A stretch of 64,000 bases of DNA from Paenibacillus sp. PastM-3 (GTDB lineage: Bacteria > Bacillota > Bacilli > Paenibacillales > Paenibacillaceae): contig NZ_JARXXP010000023.1 of the NCBI RefSeq assembly GCF_029893965.1, forward strand, positions 1 to 64,000, in the 5' to 3' direction. The notes beneath the pieces were generated by a model. The model ran no database searches and was not told the DNA's origin. It saw only the letters and a program-made list of their open reading frames with translations. Made by a program: the position numbers and the translations under genes. How positions within the stretch are numbered: position 1 is the stretch's first letter; each line of letters opens with the position of its first letter. Below are positions 1 to 8,599 of this stretch, one piece after another.

Positions 1-178
1 TAAGTGAATAAGCGATTCCAAATCCATTTTAAAAATTGGTTGTAGCTGGGGTAGAATTCGTGCGGCCTTTTTAGGTAGAAGGGTAATGAACTACTTCTGG
101 TTTTCTCTGATTGATCTGATGTTAGATTCTTTGCAAGTGTACTGGCTTGGATGGCTGAGTTAAGCCTGACTTCGCATA

Positions 179-226
179 AAAAGAGGGACTTTCCAGCCGG
201 AAGCTGGAGAAGTCCCTCTTTATTAT
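179..226. terminator. Bidirectional terminator hairpin
   Basis: The inverted repeat AAAGAGGGACTT ... AAGTCCCTCTTT has an inner stem of its own. T-runs follow on the plus strand and, less strongly, on the minus strand. It would end the collagen-like gene that reads toward it on the minus strand. Confidence 0.75.
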
Positions 227-253
227 TATATTGTTAGCTAAAGAAACCTGTAA

Positions 254-1277
254 CTAGACGATGGTCTGACCGACACTTGCGTATCCTGCCACGGTAGTAG
301 CTACGTCAAGGCCTGCTGTAACACCGGCCGAGAAGACCATCAGCAGCCGTTCGCTGCGGTAACCGGGATACTGAGCCCGGAGGTAAGCCCGCTGCTAATG
401 GTGCCTATAGCGACGACACCAGTCAGTGGCGGCGCTAAGGTAACCAGTGCATCCGGTACAGCGGTAAACGTATTGTTAGGCGTTGTCGAACGGAATAATT
501 GAGCTGTTATAGTTACTGTAGAGCCTACCTGAGCCACTGAAGCCGTGGTGCTAAAGTATGCGGCCAATGAAGTAATTGTACCCGTACGCGGCACGGAGAA
601 GGCAAAGTTGAGCAGCGTAACTGCAGCACCTGTGAGGTCAATGACACCGCCAGTGATGGTAACTCCAGTAGCACTGTTGCCAAAACCGACCAAGCTGGAT
701 GTATTAAGTAGACCTCCCAGTACAGTGGTCAGTGCAGCCGGAAGACCCGATGCATACGGAATGATCGTTCCCGTCACTCCCGTCACCCCGGTCGCTCCCG
801 CCAACCCAGTCGCTCCCGTAACCCCGGTCGCTCCCGCCAATCCAGTCACTCCCGTCACCCCGGTCGCTCCAGCTAACCCCGCCGCTCCCGTCACCCCGGT
901 CGCACCAGTGACCCCGATCACCTCGTCCAGCAGCTCAGCTGAAATAAGACGGTGGGCGGTTACGAGTTGACCTGTACTGTCTTTCCCCCATAAAGAGCTT
1001 TGGATGGGGTCATCCGGCGGACTCGTAGGCGTAATGAACAAGAATTCAAAACCATCCAAATCCGCATAGTAGGTAGTCGTTATCACCAGGTTGGGACCCA
1101 CATTCAGAGCCTCGCTGACATACAGGTTTCTAACACCACCAAACAGGTAAAAACCCTGAACAGATACGGTAGATGCCGTACTGCTGCTGCGGTTATCTAC
1201 ACGGAGCGTTACTTGAGTAGTGGTCTTGTGCCGGCAACCATATTATTTTCAATCGGTCCGGTAGATAATAAACTCAT
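254..1277 (-). pseudogene. Collagen-like exosporium/spore-surface protein, broken by two frameshifts (copy 1)
   Basis: Three pieces in different frames make one protein. The first starts at 1277 (MSLLSTGPIENNMVAGTR). It changes frame near 1220-1226 into a segment beginning TTTQVTLRVDN and running through YADLDGFEFLF, a collagen-like stretch of GVTG/GATG/GLAG triplets, and a hydrophobic C-terminal domain ending PVTAANGC. That frame stops at 340. One base missing near 354 would restore the normal ending ERLLMVFSAG...TIV, with its stop at 254. The order N-domain, Gly-X-Thr collagen repeats and C-terminal trimerising-type domain is that of BclA-like and other collagen-like spore-surface proteins. 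Either the gene is dead or the frameshifts are sequencing errors. The longest intact piece is 340-1101. Confidence 0.75.
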
Positions 1278-1310
1278 CTGCGCAGCTCTTCTTTTCTATG
1301 AAATTTGTAA

Positions 1311-1507
1311 TTAATCCATGACTTCATGAGAGACTTCACAGTGGGCTTCCACCAGTTGACTGCCAGCCTGCTTGCCCCACACGGAAATGCCCAGATCAGC
1401 CTCCATAATCTCTCCGGTTGTAAAGACAAACTCATAGCCATCCATATCTGCAAAATACTCCCGGACACAGGATTATTTTCGATCGGTCCAGCTGATAATA
1501 TCGCCAT
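1311..1507 (-). pseudogene. Remnant of a second collagen-like surface protein N-domain (copy 2)
   Basis: It begins MAILSAGPIENNPVSG, matching the start of copy 1 (STGPIENNMVAG), behind a plausible ribosome site. It then jumps, out of frame, to YFADMDGYEFVF...GISVWGKQ...LVEAHCEVSHEVMD and a stop. That second part aligns with YADLDGFEFLF...SSLWGKD...LVTAHRLISAELLDEV of copy 1. About 60 codons between the two parts are missing and the junction is out of frame. There are no collagen triplets. It ends 33 bases before copy 1, so this looks like a tandem duplication in which both copies decayed. Confidence 0.65.
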
Positions 1508-1713
1508 CCTGTTGTATTCCTACCTTCCATTTCTCCCATCAATGAAATTAACCTTTGATTCTAGCGGCCCTTCTAATGAACCGCACAATATATTAATATT
1601 CCTGTACAGGCTGCATTCACCAAAATCTTCAAATCCGCATACGCTGTTCCATGGAGAGAATGCCTTTCGTGCTGCTGCTTTACTGAACGATCGAGATGGA
1701 AGAAGGGAGACCT

Positions 1714-2019
1714 ATGGCCCCTCCTGGCAAAGGAAAAAAGACTAGTGTCAAGAAACAGCCGGCAAACCCAAAAGCCCAAAGCCCGAAGGGTCTCGAGTTC
1801 GCGGTTGCAGCGCTTTTGCTGACCGGCAAGCTTAGGGTGGATTCGATTCAGATGTTTACTGATGCATCCCTGGTGGTCGGCCTGGTCGGCAAATATAAAA
1901 CATTAAGTAATCTAAGCCAGAATAACGTGGATAAGCTGGTCAGCTTTCTGGACGATAACAGCAGCCTGACTTTGAACGAAATCATGACCGCCCTGAAACA
2001 AAAAGCGGATAACACATAA
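1714..2019 (+). CDS. Small conserved hypothetical protein (101 aa)
   Basis: The start ATG at 1714 was chosen over the ATG at 1696 because AGAAGGGAG lies just ahead of it. The protein has a basic, proline-rich N-terminus (MAPPGKGKKTSVKK), then a soluble helical domain of about 75 residues. It has no signal peptide and no motif I recognise. It lies 33 bases before another small ORF, with which it probably forms a unit. Its place beside spore-surface-type genes hints at a spore-related role, but that is inference only. Confidence 0.6.
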   Translation: MAPPGKGKKTSVKKQPANPKAQSPKGLEFAVAALLLTGKLRVDSIQMFTDASLVVGLVGKYKTLSNLSQNNVDKLVSFLDDNSSLTLNEIMTALKQKADNT

Positions 2020-2052
2020 GGAATACTGCCAGGTAAGGGGGGAACTTCGCTA

Positions 2053-2178
2053 ATGGGAAAAGCAGATTTTGACGGGGAGGAATTCGCCGGCGGGCTTTTG
2101 CTCGTCATTGTGATTGCACTGCTGATCTACGGCTCCACAGACATTAAAACCCTCACCGCAGCACCTGCCTCGGATTAA
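2053..2178 (+). CDS. Small membrane-type protein, 41 aa
   Basis: The ORF starts at ATG 2053 after GGTAAGGGGGG. The protein opens with an acidic MGKADFDGEEF, continues with a hydrophobic run GGLLLVIVIALLIYG that could span or lie in a membrane, and ends with a short tail. Its size and Gly-Gly plus hydrophobic core resemble the tiny YjcZ-type sporulation proteins of Bacillales, but the match is only in style. It is probably co-transcribed with the 101-aa gene just upstream. Confidence 0.5.
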   Translation: MGKADFDGEEFAGGLLLVIVIALLIYGSTDIKTLTAAPASD

Positions 2179-2217
2179 ACTTTTTCCTAAAAAACCAGCC
2201 GTTCTCCCTCCCGCCTC

Positions 2218-2245
2218 TTGCTTTCTTCCGGAAATTCGCTATACT
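2218..2245 (+). promoter_or_regulatory. Promoter of the argS T-box leader
   Basis: A TTGCTT -35 and a TATACT -10 are separated by 16 bases and lie just before the T-box leader. Confidence 0.5.
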
Positions 2246-2252
2246 TGAAAAA

Positions 2253-2502
2253 AATCATACGAAATCGATGAACGGGACAGTAGTGTGTTGGACCCTAGTC
2301 TCAGCGAGCCGGGAATGGTGGAAACCGGTACAGAGCCAATGCATGAAGCGCACCCGGGAGATGGACTTCTGAACGAACAGTAGGAAGCCCCGGCTGAAGA
2401 CCGTTAACTTGTGAGTGGCTGAACCCATGGTTCAGCAACGAGAGTGGTACCGCGAGCGCTAATCAAGCCTTCGTCTCTTTTAGGAGATGAGGGCTTTTTC
2501 TT
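2253..2502 (+). promoter_or_regulatory. T-box leader (tRNA-sensing) of argS
   Basis: The region contains the conserved T-box core GAGAGTGGTACCGCG near 2440-2455. A terminator follows at about 2465-2502 (AGCCTTCGTCTC loop GAGATGAGGGCT, then a T-run). Upstream lies a long stem I with typical purine-rich internal loops. T-boxes read uncharged tRNA and raise transcription of the downstream gene. CGC at 2349-2351, within GAAGCGCACC, may be the Arg specifier, but this assignment is tentative. Confidence 0.9.
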
Positions 2503-2564
2503 ATGCAAAAAGGTTACCCTTCATCGATGCTGAAGCCACTCTGCCAATATAGGAGGTCAAATTC

Positions 2565-4577
2565 ATGTTAAGCCAACTTATCAAAAACAGCCTGGAGCAA
2601 AGCGTCCGGCAGGTGTTCACAGCTCTGGGTGCAGCAGTTACGGAGCTTCCCTCTGTTGTCCTCGAGCAGCCTGCCAATCCCGATTTCGGGGACTATTCCA
2701 GTAATATTGCCATGCAGCTGGCCAAAGTACTGCATAAGGCACCTATGGCTATCGCAGAGCTGATAACAACAGAAATAAGTCAATCAGGCGGTTTAAACGG
2801 ACTTTTTCGCAAAATCGATATTGCCGCGCCAGGCTTCATTAATCTATATATCGACTGGCAGGAGTGGGCCGGACGCAGCTTTGAACTGCCGGGGGCCGCA
2901 GGGGAAAAAGTGATCATCGAGCATACCAGTGTCAATCCAAATAAGTCCATGCATATTGGCCATCTGAGAAACTCCTGTATCGGGGATGCACTGGTGCGTA
3001 TTTTGCGGAAAACCGGGTACAGCGTTGAGGTGCATAACTATGTGGATGATCTCGGCAATCAGCTGGCAGATACGGTGGTCGGGCTGCTGAATGTGCCCCT
3101 GGCGGGTGATCATGTCCGTTTTGGCGATTACTGCTGGGACATTTATGCCGGTGTGAACAAAGAATATGCGCTGCATCCGGAGAGTGTGCACAAGCGGACG
3201 GATATCCTTCATGCGCTGGAAGAAGGCCACGGCAATACCGCCTGGCTGGGCAGCCTTGTCGCCGAACGGATTGTGCGGGAGCATGTCGCGGAGATGAAGG
3301 GTTTTGGCATCGGCTATGACCTGCTGGTCTGGGAGAGCAGCATTCTGAAGGAAGGCTTCTGGGCATCGGCTTTTGCGCTGCTGAAGCAGACAGAGGTGTT
3401 CGTGCAGGAAACAGAGGGCAAGCTGGCGGGCTGCTGGATTCTCAAACAGGCTGCGGAGGAGCCGTCAGGGGCAGATGCCGATGAGCATCACAAGGATAAG
3501 GTGCTGGTACGCTCGAACGGGATTTTAACCTATACAGCCAAGGATATCGCCTACCATCTCTGGAAATTCGGACTGCTGGATAAGGATTTCAGCTACAGCG
3601 AATTTAACGCCGGACTTTGGACTACGGGGCTGAGCGGGGAAAGGCTGGCTTTTGGCAGCGCTGACCGGGTGGTTAATGTGATCGACTACAGACAGGAATA
3701 TCCGCAGGCGATGGTCAAGCAGGCACTTGAAGTACTGGGATATACGGAGCAGGCCGGTAAGCTTCATCATGTAAGCTATGGCGTGGTTTCACTCAGTCCG
3801 GCTTCTGCAGCAGAGCTTGGCATCGACATCTCCGAGGGCAAAGCATCCTACGCCATGTCCGGCCGCCAGGGCATCGGCATCAAAGTTACCGAGCTGGTAC
3901 AGCTGATGGAGAACACAATTGACGCTACCCGTTCTGACAAAAGCGGCCTTCCTAGCCGGCTCATCGCCACCGCTGCCATCCGTTATTATCTGCTGCGGTT
4001 TAATCTGGGAACGGAGATTATTTTCGACTTCAAGCAGGCAACCGAGATTTCCGGCAACACAGGCGTGTACCTGATGTACACCTATGCGCGTGCAGGCAGT
4101 GTGCTCAGTAAAGCCGGGGCTCCGGCAGCAGAGGCTGAGCTCAATGCGGAGATGACCTACCCTTCTGCGGAAAAAGCCAACCTTAATGCGGAGATGACCA
4201 GTTCTTCTGCGGAAATAGCTAACCTTAATGCGGAGATGACCAGTTCTTCTGCGGAAATAGCTAACCCTTCAGCGGAGCAAACGGATGCCCTTCCCGTCTT
4301 CCCGGCGATACTGCAAAAAGCTGAGCTCGCTCTGCTGAGGCATCTGAGCAACTGGCAGGACACGCTCTACAGCGCAAGCGTTCAGCTGACGCCGAATACA
4401 ATCTGCAACTACGCGCATACGCTGGCGTCGCTGTTCAACAATTTTTACTCGGCCTGTCCGATTCTGAAAGGCGAGATTGAATCCGTGGCCTTCCGTCTCT
4501 GGCTCACGTTAAGATTCCGGGACACACTCGGCGAAGTGCTGGAGGTACTCGGATTGCCGCAGCCGGAACGGATGTAG
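2565..4577 (+). CDS. argS: Arginine--tRNA ligase (T-box regulated)
   Basis: Class I aminoacyl-tRNA synthetase that charges tRNA-Arg. It has an N-terminal Arg-tRNA-synthetase domain (about 1-90), NPNKSMHIGHLRN with HIGH at 130-133, the degenerate KMSKS-region YAMSGRQGIGIK near 430, and the C-terminal anticodon-binding DALR domain. AGGAGG precedes the ATG. At 670 aa it is about 100 residues longer than usual. Part of the excess is a low-complexity insert at about residues 520-580 made of 14-residue repeats. It follows a T-box leader, and a tRNA-Arg gene lies 150 bases downstream on the other strand. It is probably an Arg-responsive ArgS, perhaps a second copy in the genome. Confidence 0.95.
   Translation: MLSQLIKNSLEQSVRQVFTALGAAVTELPSVVLEQPANPDFGDYSSNIAMQLAKVLHKAPMAIAELITTEISQSGGLNGLFRKIDIAAPGFINLYIDWQEWAGRSFELPGAAGEKVIIEHTSVNPNKSMHIGHLRNSCIGDALVRILRKTGYSVEVHNYVDDLGNQLADTVVGLLNVPLAGDHVRFGDYCWDIYAGVNKEYALHPESVHKRTDILHALEEGHGNTAWLGSLVAERIVREHVAEMKGFGIGYDLLVWESSILKEGFWASAFALLKQTEVFVQETEGKLAGCWILKQAAEEPSGADADEHHKDKVLVRSNGILTYTAKDIAYHLWKFGLLDKDFSYSEFNAGLWTTGLSGERLAFGSADRVVNVIDYRQEYPQAMVKQALEVLGYTEQAGKLHHVSYGVVSLSPASAAELGIDISEGKASYAMSGRQGIGIKVTELVQLMENTIDATRSDKSGLPSRLIATAAIRYYLLRFNLGTEIIFDFKQATEISGNTGVYLMYTYARAGSVLSKAGAPAAEAELNAEMTYPSAEKANLNAEMTSSSAEIANLNAEMTSSSAEIANPSAEQTDALPVFPAILQKAELALLRHLSNWQDTLYSASVQLTPNTICNYAHTLASLFNNFYSACPILKGEIESVAFRLWLTLRFRDTLGEVLEVLGLPQPERM
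4140..4265 (+). repeat. Three 42-bp tandem repeats inside argS
   Basis: Three in-frame units (residues 526-567) encode LNAEMTYPSAEKAN, LNAEMTSSSAEIAN and LNAEMTSSSAEIAN, with a partial PSAEQT after them. Units two and three look identical at DNA level, so duplication is recent. The insert lies where the catalytic part meets the anticodon-binding domain. Confidence 0.9.
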
Positions 4578-4691
4578 CCGCCGGAATTACTGTTGTTATA
4601 ACTTCCCCCGCTCCCGCCGTTGCGAAACGGGCGCTAACGATGCCGATGCTCCAACGTCCCACAGCTTGGGGTTCTCATCTCCCCGGAACGC

Positions 4692-4722
4692 AGAAACAGC
4701 CTCCCGAAGGAAGGCTGTTTCT
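4692..4722. terminator. Hairpin between argS and tRNA-Arg
   Basis: AAACAGCCT...AGGCTGTTT forms a strong stem between the convergent argS and tRNA-Arg genes. The T-tracts are weak. It could end either transcript. Confidence 0.6.
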
Positions 4723-4730
4723 TGTGTTAC

Positions 4731-4803
4731 GTCCCGGAAGGGATTCGAACCCCCGACCGTGCGCTTAGAAGGCGCATGCTCTATCCAGCTGAGCTACCGG
4801 GAC
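4731..4803 (-). tRNA. tRNA-Arg (anticodon TCT)
   Basis: The minus strand folds into a cloverleaf: acceptor GTCCCGG/CCGGGAC, D-arm GCTCAGCTGGATAGAGC, anticodon stem TGCGC with loop CTTCTAA giving anticodon TCT, and T-arm GGGGGTTCGAATCCC. The tRNA reads AGA. CCA is not encoded. A strong promoter lies upstream at 4851-4878. Confidence 0.95.
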
Positions 4804-4850
4804 ATATGAAGTGTAGATTTTATATACTATGTATTAACGCAACGTTATCT

Positions 4851-4878
4851 ATTATAACGCATTGAAATATTTTTTCAA
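4851..4878 (-). promoter_or_regulatory. Promoter of tRNA-Arg
   Basis: On the minus strand TTGAAA, 16 bases, then TATAAT lies about 48 bases before the mature tRNA 5' end, a near-consensus sigma-A promoter. Confidence 0.75.
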
Positions 4879-4992
4879 GGCTGCACGCCAAAAAAATATT
4901 CTGCCCCCGGCAGCGGGTGCCACGGCGCTGTTCACCGCACACACTCCCTCCATCCGCCGCCGGAGCAGTGGCCGCATTACAGCATCAGATCA

Positions 4993-5361
4993 TCAGCGCC
5001 GCTTCAGCGACACTTGCCGGAAATGCTCACCCAGCTGCTTTTTCAGATGGCCGAAGATCAGCAGCTCACGCTGGAATTTGGAGCGTTCATCCTCGGGGCT
5101 CATGACAGGACTTCCGGTGAACGCGCTGACTGTCACGTCCTCGAAGGCATTGTGCATATTATTATCAAACCAGTCGGTTTGGGTGTCTGCATCATTCGTC
5201 AGGATGCGTACAATTTCGTAGCCTTCCTCATGCTGGTCTTCCACAATATACACTAAAAGCGCGGAATCTCCTACAGCTCCCGGCAATACGCCAACCTCGG
5301 CACATGGAGCACCGTCATATTCAGTCATTCTGCGGATCTTAGCGTCTTTAATGTAATACAC
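4993..5361 (-). CDS. Conserved hypothetical protein (122 aa)
   Basis: The start is GTG 5361, with AGGAGGG about ten bases upstream. The protein is soluble and acidic in the middle (VEDQHEEGYEIVRILTND) with a basic C-terminus (HLKKQLGEHFRQVSLKRR). It has no signal peptide, no membrane segment and no catalytic motif I can name. It stands alone between tRNA-Arg and the divergent asparagine synthetase gene. Function is unknown. Confidence 0.65.
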   Translation of the reverse strand: MYYIKDAKIRRMTEYDGAPCAEVGVLPGAVGDSALLVYIVEDQHEEGYEIVRILTNDADTQTDWFDNNMHNAFEDVTVSAFTGSPVMSPEDERSKFQRELLIFGHLKKQLGEHFRQVSLKRR

Positions 5362-5544
5362 TTGTCATCATCCCTCCTGGCAAATTTTCCACTACCCTAG
5401 TGTTCGGATAAGGACATACATTTTATCCCTTCAATCGGCATATATCTGTATTACTTGGCAAAAAAGAAACAAGTGATTACACCTGCTTTTCAAGGGAGCC
5501 CCGCTTCCGGAGCAGTAGCATCGCACAAAGAGAGGATGAACACC

Positions 5545-7389
5545 ATGTGCGGAATAACCGGTTTTATCGAGTGGCGCGGTGACCTTACCCAGCACTCGCA
5601 GCTGCTCGTAAAAATGACTGAAACCTTATCCAACCGCGGACCGGATGCCGCCGGAACGTGGATTTCAGGCCCTTGTGCCCTCGGACACCGCAGACTTAGC
5701 GTTATTGATCCTGAGAACGGCGCACAGCCGATGATCGCCCGCCAGGACGAGAATGTCTATGCGCTTGTTTATAACGGCGAGCTTTATAATGCAGGTGAGC
5801 TCAAAACAGAACTCAAACAGCGCGGACACCATTTTCTGACCCAGTGTGATACTGAGGTTCTGCTGCACGCCTACATGGAGTGGGGGCCGGACTGCACCGG
5901 GAAGCTGAACGGGATTTTTGCTTTTGCCGTCTGGGACAGCGTGCGCGAGCATCTGTTTCTGGCCCGTGACCGGCTTGGCGTAAAACCGCTGTTCTACAGC
6001 CATGTGGACGATGTGTTTGTCTTTGGCTCCGAGCCCAAAGCGCTGCTGCAGCATCCCAAGGTTCAGCCGAAGGTCGGACCGGAAGGACTCGCGGAGATTT
6101 TCATCGTCGGTCCGGCCCGCACTCCGGGACAGGGTGTATACAAAGATATATTCGAGCTTCGCCCGGGTCATGCCATGATTTATAGCCGCAGCGGCATCCG
6201 CAAGTATGCTTACTGGGAATTGGAGAGCTATACCCACACTGATACGATCGATGAAACTGCCGCCAGAGTGCGTGAATTGCTGCAGGATACGCTTGAACGC
6301 CAGCTCGTCTCAGACGTTCCAGTCTGCTCCCTGCTGTCCGGAGGGCTCGACTCCAGTGCCCTGACCGCACTCGCCGTGAATTATTACAACCGCAGCGGCC
6401 AGGGACAGGTAGACACCTACTCGGTCGATTATGTTGATAACGACAAGCATTTCAAAAGCCATTCCTTCCAGCCCGGCGCAGACGGCCCGTGGATTAAGCG
6501 GATGGTGGATGAGCTGAAGACCAATCACCATTATGTCACTTTTGATACACCTGAGCTGGTGGCAGCGCTGGATAACGCCCTCTACTCGCGTGACCTGCCG
6601 GGGATGACCGATGTGGATTCGTCACTGTATTTATTTTGCCGGGAGATTAAAAAGAATGCGACGGTTGCCATTTCCGGCGAAGCGGCGGACGAAATTTTTG
6701 GCGGATACCCCTGGTTTCACCGTGAAGAGGCTCTTTCCTCAGGAACCTTCCCGTGGTCGGTAGCCCCCAAAATGCGTGCAGGTCTATTGTCGCCCGAAGT
6801 CCGCGAATGGATACGTCCGCTGGAATATTTAGGCGACCGATACAGTGACGCCGTGGCTGAAGTTCCGAGGCTTGACGGTGAAACCGGCAAACAGGCGCAG
6901 ATGCGAGTAATGTCCTACCTCAATATCACCCGGTTTATGCCTACGCTGCTGGACCGCAAGGACCGGATGAGCATGGGTGTCGGGCTCGAGGTACGCGTTC
7001 CCTATTGCGATCACCGGCTGGTGCAGTACGTGTTCAACATTCCCTGGGAGATCAAAACTGTCGGCAACCGGGAAAAAGGCATTCTCCGCAAAGCGCTGGA
7101 GGGTGTGCTGCCGGATGATGTGCTCTACCGTAAAAAAAGCCCCTACCCCAAAACCCATAATCCTGCCTATCTGAACGCCGTACGTACACAGATGCTGAAT
7201 ATTCTGGACGATCACTCTGCTCCAATCCTGCCACTGATCGATCCGGCCAAAATCCGCGAGATCGCCGCATCACCGGAATCCTCCAGTAACCTGCCCTGGT
7301 TCGGCCAGCTGATGTCCGGCCCGCAGCTGTTTGCCTATCTCGCCCAGGTGAATCTCTGGCTGCAGAAGTATAATGTATCCATCGGCTAA
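5545..7389 (+). CDS. asnB: Glutamine-hydrolysing asparagine synthetase (614 aa)
   Basis: Makes asparagine from aspartate, ATP and glutamine. The start was set at ATG 5545 (MCGITGF) because processing exposes Cys2, the nucleophile of the class II glutaminase, and AGAGAGG precedes it. The open frame extends upstream to a TTG at 5455, which is unlikely to be used. The N-terminal glutaminase domain (about 1-200) shows RGPDAAGTW and NGELYN. The synthetase domain has the pyrophosphate loop SLLSGGLDSSAL and later GEAADEIFGGY. The 614-aa length matches the AsnO/YisO type of Bacillus, linked there to sporulation. It is monocistronic, or followed by the CPBP gene 85 bases on. Confidence 0.93.
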   Translation: MCGITGFIEWRGDLTQHSQLLVKMTETLSNRGPDAAGTWISGPCALGHRRLSVIDPENGAQPMIARQDENVYALVYNGELYNAGELKTELKQRGHHFLTQCDTEVLLHAYMEWGPDCTGKLNGIFAFAVWDSVREHLFLARDRLGVKPLFYSHVDDVFVFGSEPKALLQHPKVQPKVGPEGLAEIFIVGPARTPGQGVYKDIFELRPGHAMIYSRSGIRKYAYWELESYTHTDTIDETAARVRELLQDTLERQLVSDVPVCSLLSGGLDSSALTALAVNYYNRSGQGQVDTYSVDYVDNDKHFKSHSFQPGADGPWIKRMVDELKTNHHYVTFDTPELVAALDNALYSRDLPGMTDVDSSLYLFCREIKKNATVAISGEAADEIFGGYPWFHREEALSSGTFPWSVAPKMRAGLLSPEVREWIRPLEYLGDRYSDAVAEVPRLDGETGKQAQMRVMSYLNITRFMPTLLDRKDRMSMGVGLEVRVPYCDHRLVQYVFNIPWEIKTVGNREKGILRKALEGVLPDDVLYRKKSPYPKTHNPAYLNAVRTQMLNILDDHSAPILPLIDPAKIREIAASPESSSNLPWFGQLMSGPQLFAYLAQVNLWLQKYNVSIG

Positions 7390-7474
7390 GCCGTGATCAT
7401 TCCCATAGCAGGGCGGGCCTAAAACCTCTACAACTATAGATAAACATATCTTAGTCAAGGGGGGATTAACCCTG

Positions 7475-8302
7475 ATGCCGGCCTCTGCAAAACCGTCCGT
7501 ATGGTCTTCAGCCAAACTGGTTCCCTTCCTTATCGTATCCCTTGGCTTCACCTGGCTGTGCTGGCTGCCGCTGCTGCTCAACAAGCAGTTTGCAGCCGGC
7601 CTTCCTGTGCTTCCCGGGCAATTCTACCTGGGTTCCTTCGGCCCGCTGCTCGGAACGCTCTGCTGCCTTATCCTGCCTGGAGGAGACAGCTTTACCGAGT
7701 GGTTTAAAACAGCCTTTGCCTTTTCTTTTCCCAAAAAGTGGCTGGTGCTGTCCGCCGGATTGCCTTTGGCTTATGGAGTTGCAGCTGTACTGGTTCACAC
7801 CCTGGTCACGGGAAAAGCGCCTGATCTGCACAGCTTCGGCCTGACCTCGGACCTTCCGACGCAGTTCAATCTCTGGACTACCTCACTGGTATGGATGGTG
7901 ACCTTCGGGATCGGTGAAGAGAGCGGCTGGCGCGGATATCTGCTCCCGGCTCTGCATAAGCGGTATTCTCTGAATACTTCTGCCTTGCTGGTGGCCCTGA
8001 TCTGGATGGCTTGGCATCTGCCGGCCTTCTGGTTCAATGAAAGCTATCTCGGCATGGGCCCCGGGGTAATCGGCTGGGCGATCAGCCTGGCATACGGCTC
8101 TGTAGTGCTGGCCTGGATCTGTGCCGGGAGCCGCTGGAGTATTATTCCCGTTATCGTCTGGCACGGCATCTTCGATCTGCTGACTGCCAGCGACCAGGCG
8201 GCAGAGGTTATGGCTATGGTATGCAGCATGCTCGTTATCCTCCACGGCATTTTGCTGATGCGGATACTGGGCAGACGCCATCGTCCACCGGGCGGCGTTT
8301 AG
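7475..8302 (+). CDS. CPBP-family intramembrane metalloprotease (CAAX protease-like)
   Basis: A 275-aa membrane protein with about seven to eight hydrophobic segments and the three motifs of the family: EESGWRGYLLPAL (EExxxR), WHLPAFWF (HxxxF) and WHGIFD. These residues place a metal-dependent peptidase site within the membrane. Bacterial members often process peptides, give bacteriocin self-immunity or act in signalling; nothing nearby identifies the substrate. AAGGGGGG lies before the ATG. The motifs are intact, so it is probably active. Confidence 0.85.
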   Translation: MPASAKPSVWSSAKLVPFLIVSLGFTWLCWLPLLLNKQFAAGLPVLPGQFYLGSFGPLLGTLCCLILPGGDSFTEWFKTAFAFSFPKKWLVLSAGLPLAYGVAAVLVHTLVTGKAPDLHSFGLTSDLPTQFNLWTTSLVWMVTFGIGEESGWRGYLLPALHKRYSLNTSALLVALIWMAWHLPAFWFNESYLGMGPGVIGWAISLAYGSVVLAWICAGSRWSIIPVIVWHGIFDLLTASDQAAEVMAMVCSMLVILHGILLMRILGRRHRPPGGV

Positions 8303-8478
8303 GCCTCGGCCATGCGGGCACCGCGGGCGAATTCAAGGGCATTTTTGCCCTTCATTTTGCCGTTTCGGGCTGCGCGTCAAGGCATCCAGCAGACTCAGGG
8401 CCTCTTCTTGTTTGCCACAAGCACAGCGCGCCCCTTTATTAGCAGCATCCCCCGGCAACTTAAGGTGAAGCACAAATA
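8303..8478. other. Gap with one copy of a dispersed GGCATTTTTGCC hairpin
   Basis: No gene is supported here. AAGGGCATTTTTGCCCTT at 8335-8352 is a perfect small hairpin. Near-identical sequence occurs at 53745-53770, and a related one at 17247-17274. Confidence 0.6.
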
Positions 8479-8516
8479 GAGCAAGCCGCGTACGTTCCTG
8501 TACATGCGGCCTGCTC
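8479..8516. terminator. Hairpin between convergent CPBP and aldo/keto reductase genes
   Basis: GAGCAAGCCGCGTAC...GTACATGCGGCCTGCTC is a long, nearly perfect stem, but no long T-run follows. It probably acts as a shared terminator. Confidence 0.55.
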
Positions 8517-8599
8517 TTCGCTTTGGCTGCCCCTCTATTCTTCTTTATCCTGCGCTCTATATCATCATTTATCCTCTTCCTAAATTTACCTCAACCCTC

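Noticed and set aside
545..970. Plus-strand proline/valine-rich frame (PVTPVAPANP repeats)
   Set aside because: It is the antisense of the collagen triplets on the minus strand. Repeat symmetry keeps the opposite frame open; there is no ribosome site.
1573..1779. Third copy of the collagen-like N-domain (YADLKILV resembles YADLDGFEF)
   Set aside because: Only four residues match and the neighbouring blocks are missing, so the resemblance is not enough.
5455..5544. N-terminal extension of asparagine synthetase from a TTG start
   Set aside because: Cys2 must be exposed at the N-terminus for glutaminase activity, so the start is at 5545.
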